A stretch of 64,000 bases of DNA from CACKLF01 sp002725175. Its GTDB lineage: Bacteria > Pseudomonadota > Alphaproteobacteria > Rhodobacterales > Rhodobacteraceae. Position numbers and translations under genes: made by a program. Location of the stretch: positions 14,703-78,702 of the forward strand of contig PBQX02000116.1 in assembly GCA_002725175.2 (NCBI GenBank), in the 5' to 3' direction. Of the stretch, positions 26,355-35,606 are shown piece by piece (the first letter of the stretch is position 1; each line of letters starts with the position of its first letter). Under the pieces are notes generated by a model. It was not told the DNA's origin, did no database searches, and saw only the letters and a program-made list of their open reading frames with translations.

Positions 26355-27545
26355 ATGANCTCCATTTATAGAAAATCTTTTTTTGATATGCCTNAAAATA
26401 TTATTTATTTGGATGGCAANTCATTNGGACCTCTTTTGAAAGGGATAACTGAAGAGTCAGAAAGAGTTATAAATAAAGAATGGGGAGAAAAGCTAATTAA
26501 GGGGTGGAATGAATCCCACTGGATGGACCAGCCAGTTCGAGTGGGAAACAAGCTTGCTAGAATTTTGAAAGCTGAAGACGGNTCGATAATTTTGGGAGAA
26601 ACTTTATCACTAAAGTTATATCAGGCGCTGGGAGCNGCATTAGACTTNAATAATGAAAGAAAAGTGATACTGACTGATTCTGGAAATTTTCCTTCGGATT
26701 TATACATTGCTAAAGGGTTAATAGATACCTTAAATAGAAATTTNGAATTGAGAATTGTTAAACCAGAANAAGTTGAAAGCTCCATCAATGAAGATGTTGC
26801 GGTGGTAATGTTAACNCAAGTNGATTATCGGACTGGTAGGATCCATGATCTAGAACNTATAACAAAGAAATCTCATGCTAGTGGTGCCGTTATGCTTTGG
26901 GATTTGGCACATAGTGCAGGTGCATTGCCCGTAAATTTAGAGAAAAGCAATTGTGACTTTGCTGTTGGATGCACTTACAAATATTTGAACGGTGGTCCAG
27001 GGGCTCCAGGATTTATTTACGTAAGACCAGATTTAATTAAAAAGTGTTCGCCAACAATTAAGGGCTGGTTGGGCCATAAGGCACCTTTTGCTTTTGAAAG
27101 AGAATTTAGAAAAGCAGAAACAATTGATGTAATGAGGGTCGGAACACCGTCGGTAATTCAGATGTCTATTTTGGAAAAGGCATTAGATATTTGGGATAAT
27201 ATCGAAATGTCAGATTTAAGAGAAAAAACTATTGAACTTTCAGAGATATTTATTCGTGAAATGGAAAAGAAATGTCCACAGATAAAACTTGCAAGCCCGA
27301 GAAATTCAGAACTTCGCGGATCTCAAGTATCTTTTTTCTTTGATGATGGATATGCTGTTATTCAGGCACTAATAGATGAAGGTGTGATTGGTGATTTTAG
27401 AGCACCAAATATTATGCGTTTTGGTATAACACCTTTGTATATTAATGAAGACGATATTTTAAATGCTGTTACCTGCCTTGAAAGAATATTAAGACAGGAT
27501 CTTTGGAAAAAAGATAAATTTACTAAGAAGAAAGCCGTTACTTAA
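26355..27545 (+). CDS. kynU: Kynureninase
   Basis: This PLP enzyme cleaves kynurenine to anthranilate and alanine, or 3-hydroxykynurenine to 3-hydroxyanthranilate, in tryptophan degradation. The 396 residues start with the family pattern IIYLDGxSxGPLLKG and WGEKLIKGWN..HWMDQPVRVGNKLA. DLAHSAGALPVNL gives the aspartate that pairs with the PLP ring, and CTYKYLNGGPGAPGF gives the PLP lysine. These are hallmark blocks of KynU within class V aminotransferases. No kynA or kynB is visible next to it, so the pathway must be completed elsewhere. It ends directly against convergent ilvE. Confidence 0.92.
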   Translation: MXSIYRKSFFDMPXNIIYLDGXSXGPLLKGITEESERVINKEWGEKLIKGWNESHWMDQPVRVGNKLARILKAEDXSIILGETLSLKLYQALGXALDXNNERKVILTDSGNFPSDLYIAKGLIDTLNRNXELRIVKPEXVESSINEDVAVVMLXQXDYRTGRIHDLEXITKKSHASGAVMLWDLAHSAGALPVNLEKSNCDFAVGCTYKYLNGGPGAPGFIYVRPDLIKKCSPTIKGWLGHKAPFAFEREFRKAETIDVMRVGTPSVIQMSILEKALDIWDNIEMSDLREKTIELSEIFIREMEKKCPQIKLASPRNSELRGSQVSFFFDDGYAVIQALIDEGVIGDFRAPNIMRFGITPLYINEDDILNAVTCLERILRQDLWKKDKFTKKKAVT

Positions 27546-28412
27546 TTAAGGTTTTTCGGATAGTGCCCAGTCCCAATACATTTCTCGAGCTTTTTTGGTT
27601 ACCGGTCCAATTTGAAAATTAGTTTCATCAAATGCTGATACAGGAGTAACCTTCATCATATTTCCAGAAGCAAAAACTTCATCCGCATCATGAAAATCTG
27701 CGTAAGATAAGACTTTTTCAATAACTTTATAACCATTGTCACGAAAGTTCTTTATATGGCGGGCTCGTGTTATACCAGCCAGGAAAGTACCATTTGAGAT
27801 AGGGGTAAAAATTTCTCCATTTTTCACCATAAATATGTTGGCTGTCGCTGTTTCAGCTACATTCCCTGCAAAGTCTGAAACGAGGGCATTTCCAAAGCCT
27901 TTGGATCTCGCTTCGGTGAGCATTCTAGCATTATTTGGGTATAAACAACCTGCCTTGGCGTTAACTACATTATCAGCAAGTACAGGCCTTCTAAAACGAG
28001 TAGTTGTGAGTGTTGTTGAACTATCGGCTGGAGCCATCGGTATCTCTTCCAAGCAAACTGAAAAAGCTGTAGAATTTTCTAGAGGAACAATTGCAAGTTC
28101 GCCGCCATCTACCGCCCAATACATAGGGCGAATATAAATTGGAGCTGATTTTTCACATCGTTTCAAACCTTCCCAAATTATTTTTACCATATCGTCTGCA
28201 GCGACTGTTGGTGTTATCATCATTGCTTTAGCGGATTGGTTAACCCTATTACAATGTGCCAAAAGGTCCGGAGCGACCCCATCGAAGTATCTGGCACCAT
28301 CAAAAACACTGGTTCCTAACCAAGTACCATGATCAGCTGCTTTCATAATTGGTGTATTTTCACTTTTCCATTCGCCGTTAAAGTACGTTTGGATATTCTT
28401 TCCTGATGCCAT
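27546..28412 (-). CDS. ilvE: Branched-chain amino acid aminotransferase family protein
   Basis: This is a fold-type IV PLP transaminase of 288 residues, the usual IlvE length. Family marks are GTWLGTSVFDGARYFDG near the N-terminus, YIRPMYWAVDG, the PLP lysine in VNAKAGCLYPNN, NVAETATANIF and GTFLAGITRARHI, then DEVFASGNMMKVTPV. ATG at 28412 has an AAGGA site 6 bases upstream. Branched-chain transamination is the likely job, but D-alanine or other fold-IV aminotransferases share these blocks. It converges with kynU, the two stops being adjacent. Confidence 0.8.
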   Translation of the reverse strand: MASGKNIQTYFNGEWKSENTPIMKAADHGTWLGTSVFDGARYFDGVAPDLLAHCNRVNQSAKAMMITPTVAADDMVKIIWEGLKRCEKSAPIYIRPMYWAVDGGELAIVPLENSTAFSVCLEEIPMAPADSSTTLTTTRFRRPVLADNVVNAKAGCLYPNNARMLTEARSKGFGNALVSDFAGNVAETATANIFMVKNGEIFTPISNGTFLAGITRARHIKNFRDNGYKVIEKVLSYADFHDADEVFASGNMMKVTPVSAFDETNFQIGPVTKKAREMYWDWALSEKP

Positions 28413-28510
28413 TACGAATCCTTTTTATAAAGTGTTTTAAAGAATAACGTATCGCCTAAAAATAAATTTTGAAGCCTTTTTTCTTTATTAGGAAATTTCA
28501 TATTTAATTT

Positions 28511-29617
28511 TTAGATTTCACACAGCTTATAACTAGATTTTTCAAGCCAATTTTTATTAAAATCAACTCCCCACCCTGGACCACTTGGAATTAAGCAATG
28601 GCCTTCTTTTACTTCAAAAGGGGTTCCATCAAATAGGTCTACCTGCCATGGGTAGTAATCTGATCCCTCTATGGAAAGTTCAAGGTATTTACCGGAGTTT
28701 GGAATTGATTTTAAAAAATGCATAGTGCAAATGGTCACCAAAGATAAGTTGGCGGCGTGAGGTGTGCAGGGTATATTTGCCTTATTCGCCATTTCTGCAA
28801 CTCTGAGAGCGCGAGTTAAACCTCCCATGTACATAACATCCGGTTGCATTATATCTGTCACTTTTCTATCAATAAGATCTTGCCAGATTCGTATGTCACA
28901 GTCCTGCTCTCCTCCGGTTACATCGATTTCAAGAGCTTCTGTTACCTTCTTTGTTTCATTCGGCAGCCAGTAGGGGCACGGTTCTTCAAAATGAGAGATG
29001 TCGTTATCGATTAATTTTTTTCCTATCTCTATAGCGTCTATATGAAAATAACAGCTATTTGCATCGACAAGTTTTTCTACTCCATGACCTAGTGCTTTCG
29101 GAACAGTTTGTATAATCTCTTCAGTTCTTCCTTCCCATTCGTCCTTACCGTTACCGCACTCAGAGCCAATTCTAAACTTAAAGGCATCAAATCCGAATTC
29201 GTCCCTTAGTTTGCACAAGCGCTGAGCTTCGTTTTTAGGTGTAATATCTCGTTTCATAGATGAGCCATAAACTCTTAATGTACCTGGCTGTCCTCCTAAT
29301 AATTCAACTACTGATACTCCCTTGATTTTTCCCAACCAGTCCCAAAGAGCGGTGTCTATGCCAGAAAAAGCTCTCAAAAGGTATGAACCTGGAAATTTAT
29401 GCTCTTTCCGAAGAATCAAATTTTCAACACTTTCAAAAGATGAAAAAGAAACTCCCAAAATATGAGGAACGATTTGTCGGTGGAAAATTTCACAAGTAAT
29501 GTCAGCACAATAGGTTGACATTTGCCCCCAGCCCGTCGATCCGTCATCCATTGTTAATTTAACAGCACTTACATGTACGTTAGTAAAAGTTTCTATTTTT
29601 TTAATCGTGAATTCCAT
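28511..29617 (-). CDS. Mandelate racemase/muconate-lactonizing enzyme family protein (enolase superfamily)
   Basis: Enolase-superfamily enzymes abstract a proton alpha to a carboxylate, often acting as sugar-acid dehydratases or epimerases. The capping domain is at residues 1-120. The barrel shows KFRIGSECG (the Lys position), LVDANSCY and HFEEPCPYW and GGEQD for three metal acids, and PHAANLSL near the C-terminus with a His base. The frame is open to 29692, but ATG at 29617 follows GGTAGAGG and removes a tail that overlaps cysQ. Substrate not assignable; a galactarate- or glucarate-like dehydratase is one option. Confidence 0.82.
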   Translation of the reverse strand: MEFTIKKIETFTNVHVSAVKLTMDDGSTGWGQMSTYCADITCEIFHRQIVPHILGVSFSSFESVENLILRKEHKFPGSYLLRAFSGIDTALWDWLGKIKGVSVVELLGGQPGTLRVYGSSMKRDITPKNEAQRLCKLRDEFGFDAFKFRIGSECGNGKDEWEGRTEEIIQTVPKALGHGVEKLVDANSCYFHIDAIEIGKKLIDNDISHFEEPCPYWLPNETKKVTEALEIDVTGGEQDCDIRIWQDLIDRKVTDIMQPDVMYMGGLTRALRVAEMANKANIPCTPHAANLSLVTICTMHFLKSIPNSGKYLELSIEGSDYYPWQVDLFDGTPFEVKEGHCLIPSGPGWGVDFNKNWLEKSSYKLCEI

Positions 29618-29624
29618 TTTACCT

Positions 29625-30416
29625 CTACCTTTTTTGTGGTCTGAATTGACCCCATGCGATAAAGCCACCGTTTCTATAGTTTGCTTTTCCATATTTGAAT
29701 ATATTTATGCCATCAGTATCTGTTACAGAACCTCCGGCAGCCCTAAGAATAGCATCACCTGCAGCTGTGTCCCATTCCATTGTAGGTCCGAACCTTGGGT
29801 AAACGTCAGCTTCACCAGTAGCGACAAGACAGAATTTTAGAGAAGATCCAATAGATACTGTCTTTTCAATATTATGAGAAATTAACCAATTATTTGTTTC
29901 TTGATCTCGGTGTGAGGAACTGGCTACGGCGATTATATTTAGGTTCTTAGTTTTAGATAAATTTAAACGCTTTGTCGGAATATCTCGTTCTTCGGAGAAA
30001 CTATTTAAGGTTATTCCAGAGAAGTATCTACCAAGCGCTGGTGCATAAACTATTCCAAAGATTGGGAGATTATTCTGGATTAATGCTATATTGACTGTGA
30101 AGCTGCCCTTACCATCTTTTTTTAAAAACTCTTTTGTTCCATCTAAAGGGTCAACTAAAAAAAAAGTTTCAGTAGCTTGTATCTTATGGCTTTCAGAATT
30201 TTCTTCTGAAATTATTGGTATGTCAGGGCACAGATCTTTTAAAGCCGGTATTATGATATTTTCTGACAATTTATCAGCTTCAGTAACTGGGGATCCATCA
30301 GACTTTTTGTGAAACTCAAAGTCTTTTTCATATACTTCCATAATCGCACTTCCTGCGCGTATAACAACTGACTCTAAATCTTGTTTAAGGTTTTCTAGTA
30401 AATTGATTTTGATCAT
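29625..30416 (-). CDS. cysQ: 3'(2'),5'-bisphosphate nucleotidase (CysQ, inositol monophosphatase family)
   Basis: It removes the 3'-phosphate from PAP or PAPS, recycling a by-product of sulfate assimilation. The 263-residue protein carries the Mg/Li-sensitive phosphatase motifs SEEN (near residue 70), DPLDGTKEFLK and MEWDTAAGDAILRAAGG. PLDGTKEF rather than the IDGT-only form favours CysQ over inositol monophosphatase. It ends 8 bases upstream of the enolase-superfamily gene start, so the two are likely co-transcribed. Confidence 0.88.
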   Translation of the reverse strand: MIKINLLENLKQDLESVVIRAGSAIMEVYEKDFEFHKKSDGSPVTEADKLSENIIIPALKDLCPDIPIISEENSESHKIQATETFFLVDPLDGTKEFLKKDGKGSFTVNIALIQNNLPIFGIVYAPALGRYFSGITLNSFSEERDIPTKRLNLSKTKNLNIIAVASSSHRDQETNNWLISHNIEKTVSIGSSLKFCLVATGEADVYPRFGPTMEWDTAAGDAILRAAGGSVTDTDGINIFKYGKANYRNGGFIAWGQFRPQKR

Positions 30417-30471
30417 TGATTGAAACCTCTTACAGGGATATTTTTTTTGACTTCATGAATCTTAAATAAGA

Positions 30472-32274
30472 TTAAACAAAAAGATCTACATGCTTGAATT
30501 TAGTTACGTCTATTATCCCTAAATCTGAGATCCTTATTTCAGGTATTACAGCTAGAGCCAGAAGGGAGTGCTGCATTATGGCATTATTCAACTGGCACCC
30601 ACAGGTTTCCATTGCTGAAACAATCAAATTTGCCTTTTTTGCCACAACTTCAGCGACCTTATCAGACATAAGGCCTGCTATTGGTAGTTCTAGAAGAGCT
30701 AACAATTTTCCTTTTGAAAAAACAACTAAACCTCCACCAATTTCATTAAGTTTATTTGCTGCTAAGGCCATATCTTTTTTTTCTGTTCCCACGACGATCA
30801 TATGATGGCTATCGTGTGCAATGGTCGAAGCGACAGCACAGTCAACTTTATACCCAAAGCCTGAAACAAAACCGTTTACAATTTTTCCAGTGGAGTGATG
30901 GCGCTCAATTAATGATATCTGACATATATCTTTAGCTCGATCCATTTCAACGATTTTACCCTCAACTTTTAGCTTAGATATAAGTAACTTTGTCGGTGCT
31001 TGGTTTTCGATTACCCCAATCGTTCTAACCTTTGCTGATTTCTTATTGCTATTCTTTATTTTTATATCAAAATCATGAAGGTCTATTCTCTTCTTTATAT
31101 TAATGGTAGATCTGGCAAATTTTGGGTAGGTAAATTTTGGTAATTTTTCTTTGAGAACACCATTTTCTGCAACAACCTGTCCCCGTGCCAAAACTGTTTC
31201 AATTGGCAGGTCAGAGAGGCTAGAGGTAATAATCATGTCTGCCCGTCGACCAGGAGAAATTGAACCCAACTCATATTCCATTTTAAAGTGCTGTGCAGTA
31301 TTAATTGTACCCATTTGAATTGCAGTAATTGGTTTTAAACCTTGTGAAATAGCGTGTTTAATTACTCGATTCATATGTCCTTCTTCAATAAGTGTTCCGG
31401 AATGTGAGTCGTCTGTACATAGAATAAAATTTCTTGAATCAAGACCGTCCTCCGTTATCGCTTTTACCTGAGAAGCTACATCATACCAAGCAGATCCAAG
31501 CCTTAGCATTGCCTTCATTCCTTGCCTTACTCTTGCTATGGCGTCTTCTTTCCGTGTCCCTTCATGATCATCTTGTGGTCCTCCAGCAACATAGCCATGA
31601 AAGTTGAGTCCGAGATCTGTGGAAGCATAATGTCCCCCGATAGTTTTATTTACAGCCCAAGTTGCTGAGATTTCATCAACCATTTTTCTATCATTATTAG
31701 CCACACCTGGGAAATTCATTACTTCACCTAGACCGCATACATTAGGCCAGTTCAATGCTTCAGAAATCTCATTTACATCAAGTGAAGCCCCAGATGTCTC
31801 TAGCCCTGGAGCAGAGGGTACACAGCTTGGTACTTGAACATAAACATTAATAGGCAAATTCAATGTTTCATCATGCATCAATTTAATTCCGGGAAGACCC
31901 AATACATTAGCTATTTCATGAGGATCAACAAACATAGTTGTAGTACCATGAGGAATAATAGCTCTTGAAAATTCAGTAATAGTAACCATTCCACTTTCGA
32001 TATGCATGTGGGCGTCACAAAATCCGGGAACTAAATATTTTCCGTTAGCTTCTATGACCTTAGTATCTTTCCCGATCGTGTGCTTTGAATCAGGCCCTAT
32101 AAATGCAAATCTTCCTGCTTTAATAGAAATGTCTGTGTTTTGGATAAGTTCACCAGAATATACATTTACCCATGTCCCATTTCGAATTACGGTGTCAGCA
32201 AATTTTCTCCCCATTGCGACATCTACTAGATCTTGCCGACAGTCATTTAATGACTTAAGTTGTGACATACGCAT
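30472..32274 (-). CDS. ade: Adenine deaminase
   Basis: This amidohydrolase of the COG1001 type converts adenine to hypoxanthine and ammonia. At 600 residues it has the normal length. It shows the metal-binding DAHMHIESGMV, the characteristic VDPHEIANVLG, a GxxHGEGxR-like region, CTDDSHSGTLIEEGH, and the C-terminal domain with IAHDSHHMIVVGT and LLELPIAGLMS. ATG at 32274 or the in-frame ATG two codons later can start it. Purine salvage fits with deoD 2 kb away. Confidence 0.93.
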   Translation of the reverse strand: MRMSQLKSLNDCRQDLVDVAMGRKFADTVIRNGTWVNVYSGELIQNTDISIKAGRFAFIGPDSKHTIGKDTKVIEANGKYLVPGFCDAHMHIESGMVTITEFSRAIIPHGTTTMFVDPHEIANVLGLPGIKLMHDETLNLPINVYVQVPSCVPSAPGLETSGASLDVNEISEALNWPNVCGLGEVMNFPGVANNDRKMVDEISATWAVNKTIGGHYASTDLGLNFHGYVAGGPQDDHEGTRKEDAIARVRQGMKAMLRLGSAWYDVASQVKAITEDGLDSRNFILCTDDSHSGTLIEEGHMNRVIKHAISQGLKPITAIQMGTINTAQHFKMEYELGSISPGRRADMIITSSLSDLPIETVLARGQVVAENGVLKEKLPKFTYPKFARSTINIKKRIDLHDFDIKIKNSNKKSAKVRTIGVIENQAPTKLLISKLKVEGKIVEMDRAKDICQISLIERHHSTGKIVNGFVSGFGYKVDCAVASTIAHDSHHMIVVGTEKKDMALAANKLNEIGGGLVVFSKGKLLALLELPIAGLMSDKVAEVVAKKANLIVSAMETCGCQLNNAIMQHSLLALAVIPEIRISDLGIIDVTKFKHVDLFV

Positions 32275-32422
32275 TATCCATTTTTATTTAAAGCAGAAGC
32301 TTTTATATTTAGGTTTTTTTATATTCTCTAAATGCCATAATGTCTTCATTAAGTTAGTACCTTAATTTTAAAAATGTAATGATTAAAGCATAGGCTTATA
32401 TTGTTTCTAGGAGAAGAAAATA

Positions 32423-33292
32423 ATTAAATTTATAGATAAAAGAAAAATACCACTAGTTATTGCAGTTACGCTTATACTTTTTTCAGGGATAATAGTTACA
32501 GTAATGCAGGCAGGTGTACGCTTTTTGTCTTCCGAGGTTCATCCTTTTACAATCGTTTTCTTTAGGGCTTTTTTAGGAGTCTTGCTCCTATTACCCCTAA
32601 TGTTTAAGTGGGGCCCTTCTATATTTAAAACGGCACATCCAAAGCTACAGATTTTTCGGGGTTTTATAGGTTCTGGTGGTTTGCTTTGTTTCTTCTATGG
32701 GCTTAGCATAGTGACCCTAGCAGAGGCAGTGACTTTAGGCTTTACTGTACCAATTTTTGCAACATTGTTGGCAATTATATTTTTTGGTGAGAAAGTTGGG
32801 CGATGGAGATGGTTCGCAATATTAACGGGTTTAGTTGGTGTGTTTATAGTCGTAAGGCCTGACCTTGAGATTGGACTTGGTCCTATACTTGTCTTGATTG
32901 CATCTTTATCTTGGGCAATATCAGTTCTCATAGCAAAGAAACTCACACATTTTGATTCAGATATTTCAATTGCATTCTGGCAGACAGTAGGAAATGTGCC
33001 CTTAGCTTTAGCTATGAGTATTTATGTATGGGAGACACCTACTCAAAATCAATTAATAATTCTGCTAGTAATTGCGATTTTTGGAACTATTGCTCAAACA
33101 AGCCTAAATGCTGCTCTCAGAAGAGGTGAAGTATCTTTCCTTCTACCATTTGACTATCTTAGGTTACTATGGTCGATCCTGATTGGTTATTTTATGTTTA
33201 AGGACTTTCCTGGACATGGTTTATTTATTGGAGGTGCACTTATAGTTTTTGCAACAAGCCTTATGGCCTATCGGGAATCAAGGAAATCTTAA
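32423..33292 (+). CDS. EamA/DMT family transporter, probable ATT start
   Basis: This membrane transporter has two EamA repeats and about ten helices. VRFLSSEVHPFTIVFFRAFLGVLLLLP follows the first helix and GEKVGRWRWFAILTGLVGVFIVVRP sits mid-protein. The first ordinary start is ATG at 32504, but the open frame upstream encodes RKIPLVIAVTLILFSGIIV, a complete first helix that the family needs. A TAGGAG at 32408-32413 precedes ATA 32420 and ATT 32423 by 6-9 bases, and the only in-frame stop upstream is that TAG. No ATG, GTG or TTG lies in between. The protein would be 289 residues. Substrate unknown; it is divergent from adenine deaminase. Confidence 0.75.
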   Translation: MKFIDKRKIPLVIAVTLILFSGIIVTVMQAGVRFLSSEVHPFTIVFFRAFLGVLLLLPLMFKWGPSIFKTAHPKLQIFRGFIGSGGLLCFFYGLSIVTLAEAVTLGFTVPIFATLLAIIFFGEKVGRWRWFAILTGLVGVFIVVRPDLEIGLGPILVLIASLSWAISVLIAKKLTHFDSDISIAFWQTVGNVPLALAMSIYVWETPTQNQLIILLVIAIFGTIAQTSLNAALRRGEVSFLLPFDYLRLLWSILIGYFMFKDFPGHGLFIGGALIVFATSLMAYRESRKS

Positions 33293-33340
33293 CCTAAAAA
33301 ATCTTACTTTTTTCTAAAACCATGTTAGTATTAAAGCGCT

Positions 33341-34351
33341 ATGGAAAATACCCTTGGAAATATTTTACATGAAAAGGGCTGGATACTAGCAGATGGGGCT
33401 ATCGGTACCCAATTATTCAACATGGGACTTCAATCGGGTGATGCTCCTGAGTTGTGGAATGATCTGCAGCCAGAAAAAATAAGAAAACTTTACAGAAGTT
33501 CTATCGATGCAGGTTGTGACCTTTTCTTAACCAACTCCTTCGGATCAAATAGCTGTAGGCTTAAGCTTCATAATAAAGAAAGGGAAGATTTTCGGTTATC
33601 CAAACTTTCAGCTGAGTTAGGGCGTGAAGAAATCGAAAAGGAAAAAAGAAAAATAGTGTTAGCTGGATCTATGGGACCAACGGGAGAAATTTTGCAACCT
33701 CTTGGAGCTCTAAGTTTTAAAGATGCTGTAGAGGTTTTTCACATTCAGGCAGAAGGCTTGAAAGAAGGTGGTGCAGATATTTTGTGGATTGAAACCATTT
33801 CGCACTTAGATGAACTCAGAGCTGCTATTGATGCAGCAAAGTTGGCTGAGATGGAGTGGTGCGGCACGATGAGTTTTGATACCTCCGGAAGAACAATGAT
33901 GGGTATAACATCAAAAGAATTTTCCAAGAATATTTCAGAAATGGATTATAAGCCACTAGCTTATGGAGCAAATTGTGGTGTAGGGCCTTCCGATTTAATT
34001 CGTACACTTTTGGGTTTTGAGGATTTGAGTTTACCTATAATTGCAAAAGGCAATGCAGGAATTCCAAAATACGCAGATGGTAAGATCCGTTATGATGGAA
34101 CACCCGAGCTTATGGCATCGTATGCTTGTTTGGCACGAGATGCTGGTGCCAAAATAATAGGTGGTTGCTGTGGCACTACACCAGAGCATCTGACTGTGAT
34201 GAGGCAGGCTTTAGAAGATCAAAAGCCTATGAAAAAGCCTTCAATTGATGAAATTGTAGAAAAGCTAGGCCCTCTATCTTCGAATTCGGATGGAACAGAT
34301 TTAGAAAATATGAAGGGTCCAAGGCGGTTGAAAAGACGAAGAAGGCTTTAG
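33341..34351 (+). CDS. Betaine-homocysteine S-methyltransferase-like protein
   Basis: This zinc-dependent methyltransferase belongs to the Pfam homocysteine S-methyltransferase family. It has an N-terminal LADGAIGTQLFNMGL, the TNSFGSNS segment, GSMGPTGEILQPLG, the first zinc cysteine in ANCGVGPSD and the pair in GGCCGTTPEH. The 336-residue length with the Arg/Lys-rich tail matches the bacterial betaine-homocysteine methyltransferase group more than MmuM. It would regenerate methionine from glycine betaine. The dimethylglycine released could feed the glycine pathway present in this window (inference). Confidence 0.83.
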   Translation: MENTLGNILHEKGWILADGAIGTQLFNMGLQSGDAPELWNDLQPEKIRKLYRSSIDAGCDLFLTNSFGSNSCRLKLHNKEREDFRLSKLSAELGREEIEKEKRKIVLAGSMGPTGEILQPLGALSFKDAVEVFHIQAEGLKEGGADILWIETISHLDELRAAIDAAKLAEMEWCGTMSFDTSGRTMMGITSKEFSKNISEMDYKPLAYGANCGVGPSDLIRTLLGFEDLSLPIIAKGNAGIPKYADGKIRYDGTPELMASYACLARDAGAKIIGGCCGTTPEHLTVMRQALEDQKPMKKPSIDEIVEKLGPLSSNSDGTDLENMKGPRRLKRRRRL

Positions 34352-35068
34352 CTAATGGAAAGCAGCTTCAAGAGCAATTTCTACCATTTCACCAAAGCTA
34401 CGTTCACGTTCATTAGATGGAAGAGCTTCACCTGTTATCAGGTGGTCACTTATTGTCAGGATTGACAAAGCTCTGCACTGATATCTTAAGGCTAAGTTAT
34501 ATAGTTCTGCTGTTTCCATTTCAACTGCCAGAATGCCATGCCTAACCATCTCTTTATTTAGATCTTCTCTTTCATCATAGAAAGTATCGGATGAATATAT
34601 TCCACCCACGTGAACTGGACTTTCCTTTAGTTGAGAAGCTTTGTATGCATTCATGAGTAAATTGAAATCAGCTGATGGGGCAAAGTTAATTTCTTTAAAA
34701 ATACTGGAAGAAGGAGTTGAGAGGCTAGTCGCTGTCATCGCCAAGACAATATCCCTTATCTTTATTTTCTTTTGCATTCCACCTGCAGAGCCTATCCTAA
34801 TAAAGGTTTTGACTTTATAGGTTTTAATAAGTTCATTCACATAAATTGAAAGTGATGGCATTCCCATNCCAGAACCTTGGAATGTTACTCTATTTTTCTT
34901 CCATTCACCCGTAAAACCGAGCATTCCGCGGACACTGTTAACTTCTTTTATATTGCTCAAAAATTTTTCTGCAGCCCATTTGGCTCTCATGGGATCACCG
35001 GGCATAAGGACTGTATCAGCTACCTCTCCATTTTTAGCACCTATATGAACGGTCATATTAGTTACCAA
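34352..35068 (-). CDS. deoD: Purine nucleoside phosphorylase DeoD-type
   Basis: It cleaves purine nucleosides to base and ribose-1-phosphate. The 238-residue protein has VHIGAKNGEVADTVLMPGDPMRA, RIGSAGGM and MVRHGILAVEMETAELYNLA, then the catalytic Asp in ILTISDHLITGE, all standard for hexameric DeoD. TTG 35068 and ATG 35056 are both possible starts; ATG gives the usual MTVHIGA. It ends against the convergent methyltransferase gene with no gap. One N at 34867 falls inside a conserved Gly-Met stretch. Confidence 0.93.
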   Translation of the reverse strand: MVTNMTVHIGAKNGEVADTVLMPGDPMRAKWAAEKFLSNIKEVNSVRGMLGFTGEWKKNRVTFQGSXMGMPSLSIYVNELIKTYKVKTFIRIGSAGGMQKKIKIRDIVLAMTATSLSTPSSSIFKEINFAPSADFNLLMNAYKASQLKESPVHVGGIYSSDTFYDEREDLNKEMVRHGILAVEMETAELYNLALRYQCRALSILTISDHLITGEALPSNERERSFGEMVEIALEAAFH

Positions 35069-35210
35069 TACCTTTCCAGTTTCATAAATTATAGATCTTA
35101 AAGTGATTTAGATAAAACTACATCCGGGCAACCTTATCTGAAAAGTCTAATTATTAATCATTCAGTTAATTTTAGCAAAATTATTTACTATTGAACCTAA
35201 ATTTTTTCTT

Positions 35211-35525
35211 TTAATTTTCATTCATTATTTCATCTTTCGCTTTAACAGCTAAAAGTGAAATTTTTGTTCTAATTTCATCTTCTGAAGCTAAATTACCAAG
35301 ATCCTCTGCCAGTTTTCTGTAGACATCCTCATCGCCAGCTTCTTGAAAATCTGCTTTGATAACTTCTTTAACATAGTCATTTGCTTCTGCTTCTGTTTTT
35401 CCTAATAGATCACTTGCCCATAACCCAAGCATTTTATTTCTTCGGGCTTCGACTTTAAATTGTATTTCAGAGTCATGGGCGAATTTTTTTTCAAATGCTT
35501 TTTTTCTTTCGTCAAAAGTAGACAT
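35211..35525 (-). CDS. F1-ATPase inhibitor subunit zeta (DUF1476)
   Basis: This 104-residue helical protein has the DUF1476 pattern: TFDERKKAFEKKFAHDSE at the N-terminus, ARRNKMLGLWASDLLG in the middle, then DVYRKLAEDL and a final helix. In Paracoccus denitrificans this family is the zeta subunit, which blocks reverse rotation of the F1-ATPase with its N-terminal segment. The family is largely confined to Alphaproteobacteria, so it is the best taxonomic clue in the window. It stands as a single gene. Confidence 0.92.
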   Translation of the reverse strand: MSTFDERKKAFEKKFAHDSEIQFKVEARRNKMLGLWASDLLGKTEAEANDYVKEVIKADFQEAGDEDVYRKLAEDLGNLASEDEIRTKISLLAVKAKDEIMNEN

Positions 35526-35606
35526 AAAAACTCCTTAACTTTTCCTTAGTACAGATATGGGTANATTTAGATGAAACTGCAAGGGGATAATCTTTTATTT
35601 TTTTTA

